Assembly (NCBI GenBank): GCA_030248065.1 | Contig: JASAMV010005931.1 | Coordinates: 1 to 64,000, forward strand | From: Rhynchonema sp. JSB1_4 | Taxonomy: Eukaryota > Nematoda > Chromadorea > Monhysterida > Xyalidae | Length of the DNA stretch: 64,000 nt | Direction: 5' to 3' | Part shown: positions 61,048 through 64,000 of the stretch, one piece after another | Layout of the letters: each line of letters starts with the position of its first letter | Position numbering within the stretch: the stretch's first letter is position 1 | Made by a program: the position numbers and the translations under genes | Notes under the pieces: generated by a model | The model's input: only the letters and a program-made list of their open reading frames with translations | Databases searched by the model: none | Told to the model about the DNA's origin: nothing

Positions 61048-61144
61048 CGTCAGGTTCTAAACCCAAACGCTAACAGTGCGCGGTTCTGAAATATTGCGAA
61101 CAGCTGTCTCTTTGTCTGTTGTCCAAATGTTCCAATTTTCGCGT

Positions 61145-61477
61145 CTAGGCATTAACTATGGGGCGCATTTTGTTGCACGGCATCGAATTTAGAAAGTCAC
61201 CATGAACAATGTAAAATCCCAAATCAGCAGCAGCATCTGAATGTTTCACTGATCTGCCACCTCCGAACTTGGGCTGGTTAACCATAAATGTAATAAAGAA
61301 TAAAGACAGGACTGCACGCACCGGGGTCAATATCATCACGAAGCGACGAAACCGAAATGGGTTAAACGCAGACATTTCATGCAGATTTCTTAGGCGGTAA
61401 AAAACGGTGGACAGAAAACTCGATGTGAAAGAGAGATAAACTTGGCCGGCCAACTTTCGACCGGCGTACTTTTGCAA
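61145..61477 (-). CDS. Hypothetical small membrane protein
   Basis: A single 110-codon frame. An internal Met gives MSAFNPFRFRRFVMILTPVR followed by one hydrophobic span (AVLSLFFITFMV) and a soluble part (NQPKFGGGRSVKHSDAAADL). The composition looks coding and the layout fits a small mitochondrial or ER membrane protein. There is no recognised family and no splice evidence. Confidence 0.25.
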   Translation of the reverse strand: MQKYAGRKLAGQVYLSFTSSFLSTVFYRLRNLHEMSAFNPFRFRRFVMILTPVRAVLSLFFITFMVNQPKFGGGRSVKHSDAAADLGFYIVHGDFLNSMPCNKMRPIVNA

Positions 61478-61572
61478 AGCCCAAACAGGTTTAGGCTTGC
61501 GTTTAGCCTAGGCTTGGGCTGCACGGGCTTCGGCTTAATCTTCTGAACAAAAATATCAACAGGTACTTAAAA

Positions 61573-62690
61573 TTAGGCTGATTTGATTGGGCTTTGGCAA
61601 AGGCTGCTTGGGCTTTGGCTCAACCTATTCGGGTTTAGCTTTTTAAATTGCCCCCCACTCGCTGAACATAGTGCTTTCTGGGAACGTTTCTCATCCGTTT
61701 TCAGGGCGTTAGAAAAATCGATAAAGACTGATGAAAATAAAAGGACTACGACCAAAACATAAAACGAAACGGGAAAGAAACCAAAGTAAGAGACACAGAG
61801 AATCGAAGAAAAGTGACTACTGGACTGAAACGCAGCTTCTTGTATAAGCCCGGACGCCAAGCTGGCGTCCACTTTTGCGTTCAGGCATCAACGCTCAACT
61901 CCTCCTACTTTATGACGTCACATTTATCGATTTATTTCTGAATTACCGCGTGTTGCCTGTTTTATCAAGTTCAGTACACAGACACTTTTGTGTAGCGCGG
62001 TATTCAGTACACAGTCGTTACACACGTTATTCGCGTATTGTCGGCGTCGGTTTTGTCAGCGATTCAGTTTCGAATTTTTATTTTAATTTGGGTGAATTTA
62101 ATCTTTTGCTGCTTCATGGCAACTGTCGACGACAGAAGTCACGTGGGTGCGCGCGAGGTTTAAAAATCTCATCTCATTCCGAGCGGATCTGGACTGGACG
62201 CACCCTTCGCCAAACTTTTCCTCATCAGCCCCATTATGATCGCTCATAATTTCATTCATTTCGTTTAGGGGTTCGCACCATTTTTATGCTTTGCTTTTAG
62301 TAGCACCGCCAGCCACCGATCAAGTGAAAACAACACACGAACGACGGATGTGACCAACTTTATTTCCACTCACTGTCACTGAACAAATCACCGCAAGCAC
62401 CCGCTCTAATTTCAAAGGTGCCCAAAGTCTTGCGTGTCTCGTACTGAATGCAGCAACTTCGCATTTTTTCAACAATTACGATCACCTTGCCAGTGGAGAA
62501 TGTCAGCAAGGTCCGGACCTGTGCATCCGCCGCCTTATTCGCAAAGGGAACTTGCTGTACGTCACGTTTGTTTCATTCTTTGTCAAAGATTCCAGGTTCG
62601 GTCAGCATATTCTGCCCGCTCCTGCAGCACCCAAATGGGCGATATTGCATTCAGTGACAGGATGGTTAAATACCACTGTCTTTCTTTCAG
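61573..62690. other. 5' flank of the PIAS-type gene; no secure exon
   Basis: Holds a (TTAGGC)-like tract at its upstream edge and a TTTGGC/GGGCTTTGGC tract near 61590-61640. A short ATG frame at about 62116 (MATVDDRSHV) could be a 5' exon but its join to the SAP exon was not proven. Confidence 0.3.
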
Positions 62691-62693
62691 TAC

Positions 62694-62854
62694 ATGCTCA
62701 CCGCGTTTCGCGTCAGTGAACTACAAACTGTACTCACGGTGGCAAATCTTCATAAAATTGGAAAGAAACACGAACTGGTTAATCGTATTCTCGACGCAAA
62801 CAAGCAGCAACGCTTGGGCCAAGCCGCAGGACATAAAATTTCACAAATTTATCT
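62694..62854 (+). CDS. PIAS-type E3 SUMO ligase, N-terminal SAP exon (partial)
   Basis: The exon follows a TCTTTCAG acceptor at 62690 and ends at a GTGAGTC donor in phase 2. From the first ATG it encodes MLTAFRVSELQTVLTVANLH KIG KKHELVNRIL and ends near GHKISQIYL. This is the SAP DNA-binding domain that opens PIAS proteins (compare SLRVSELQVLLGFAGRNKSG-RKHELL in vertebrates). The PINIT, SP-RING and later exons must lie beyond the right edge of the window, after a long repeat-filled intron. The start Met is three bases after the splice site; an upstream coding exon is possible. Confidence 0.75.
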
Positions 62855-62885
62855 GTGAGTCTATTATTATGGAATGGAATGGAAG

Positions 62886-63390
62886 CAGTGTAGTTCCTGG
62901 TCCGGAGGAGGAACAGGCGGTACCCCCTTTTTTCGCAGGGACAGGCGTACCATGGAATGGAGGGGGAACAACAAATGTACCCGAGGGCAGTGTAGTTGCT
63001 GGGGGGGGGAGGGGGGGTCCCCCCCCTCGGGTACGTCTGTTCCCCCTCCGAGGTACGCCTGCCCCACTGTTCCCCCTCCGGGTACGTCTGCTCCCCCAAT
63101 TTTTTCCTAAAATTGGCAAATTTAGGCCTAAAATAGGCATTTTTAGGCCAAAAATAGGTAAACTTTAAGTGAAACCTCCAAAAAAACGCCAAAATACCCT
63201 TTTTATAGGGGATTTTTCGCAAAAGAAGGCAAAAATAGTCCAATTTTTCGACCTCAAAAAATGACTTTTTTCCGTCCCCCCCCCCAAATTGGGACTTCCC
63301 CCCCTGCCCCCCCCAGGTAGGTACGTCTGTTCCCCCTCCGAAAATAGTGGAGGGTACGTCTGTTCCCCCTCCGGACCAGGAACTACACTG
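62886..63390. mobile_element. Modular inverted-repeat element in PIAS intron
   Basis: The cleanest copy of the family: it starts CAGTGTAGTTCCTGGTCCGG at 62886 and ends with the exact inverse at 63390. Inside, both arms carry GTACGTCTGTTCCCCCTCCG units, then an AT-rich core of GGCCTAAAAT / ATTTTTAGGCC words. It has no open frame. A CAGAAACTACACTG end of another copy follows at 63420-63434. Confidence 0.75.
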
Positions 63391-63499
63391 CCCGAGGGCG
63401 AGGGGGGACCCCCTCCCCCCAGAAACTACACTGGATCGAAGTACTACTCTTTATTTTTCGTGTGAGAAAAAAATGTTTTTAAGCAGTGGTGTCGTTGGG

Positions 63500-63700
63500 A
63501 AAATCAAAAAGTCGGATACCGGATACCCAAAATCCAAAATTTTCGGATACCGGCCACCCAAAATGAAAAATCTCGGATACCAGGGGGGTTGCTCCCTAAA
63601 ATAAAAATCTCGGATACCCAGGGGATAGGATACCCCTGGACAAAAAGTCAGGATACCGGATACCCCTGGGTGACAAAATCAAGATACCGGAATAGCGGAT
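63500..63700. repeat. GGATACC-rich degenerate repeat
   Basis: About twelve GGATACC / GGATACCC words in 200 bp (CGGATACCGGATACCC), similar in flavour to the GATACC elements at 10.3 and 38.8 kb but not alignable with them. Followed by unique AT-rich intron sequence to the window end. Confidence 0.5.
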
Positions 63701-64000
63701 ACACTGTTTTCCAGCACAAGCACATACTGTAGAACGTAATTTCGTAAGATACGACAATTTCAGTGCAAATGCAAAGTATGATCAAATATACTTGCGTATT
63801 TTTCCGCAAAATATATTTTTGGAAAAAAACCCGTTTTTTTCCGAAAAAAAACCGTTTTTTTCCAAATATTTTTCCAGTACTTAAGGATACCCATGGTCCA
63901 AAAACGCCTATTTTGGAGAAAATTTCGTCGGGAAATGGCCTGAAACAGGCTAAAAATGCACTTGGAGATGAAAAGTGCTAGTTTTGAACTGTTTTGTACC

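Overview
The window is nuclear DNA from an invertebrate animal, most likely a nematode. Its genes are split by many short GT-AG introns with TTTCAG-type acceptors. It carries an innexin (the protostome-type gap-junction family) and an Argonaute. Degenerate TTAGGC tracts, the unit of nematode telomeres, are scattered through it. I cannot name the species. Gene models were built by hand from splice signals, reading phase and family knowledge; every complete model below closes in frame from ATG to stop, but single exon borders may be off by a few bases.

Layout. 1.4-3.6 kb (-): two tandem paralogous genes for small, very arginine-rich proteins. 4.0-5.8 kb: repeat block. 6.0-10.9 kb (+): hexosaminidase D-type glycosidase, with repeats in two introns. 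13.1-15.4 kb (+): innexin. 15.5-20.0 kb: poorly resolved. 20.0-21.0 kb (+): single-pass membrane protein with a possible PDZ-ligand tail. 21.7-22.2 kb (-): small secreted Cys-rich peptide. 22.9-25.7 kb (-): sulfide:quinone oxidoreductase. 26.6-31.4 kb (-): 22-exon RS-rich protein containing a recently amplified exon. 30.7-35.9 kb: foldbacks, a MITE and a large array of modular repeats. 36.1-39.5 kb (+): equilibrative nucleoside transporter. 40.8-41.9 kb (+): DMAC2L/ATP synthase subunit s-like protein. 43.4-45.5 kb (+): unrecognised 390-residue protein. 47.2-47.8 kb (+): small secreted peptide. 48.5-55.6 kb (-): Argonaute with an apparently intact slicer centre. 58.5-59.4 kb (-): UPF0598 mitochondrial protein. 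59.8-61.0 kb: two abutting TTAA-flanked foldback elements. 62.7 kb (+): SAP-domain exon of a PIAS-type SUMO ligase that runs off the window.

The genes are ordinary housekeeping, membrane and regulatory genes with no sign of a shared pathway, although three products (SQOR, the DMAC2L-like protein, UPF0598) are mitochondrial. The most unusual content is non-coding: a family of inverted-repeat elements that keep one chassis but carry a different satellite-like repeat in each copy; two short motifs (cores GGGCATGATAAC and TGATGTTTCA) that recur almost only inside introns; and a long near-perfect hairpin inside an Argonaute intron.
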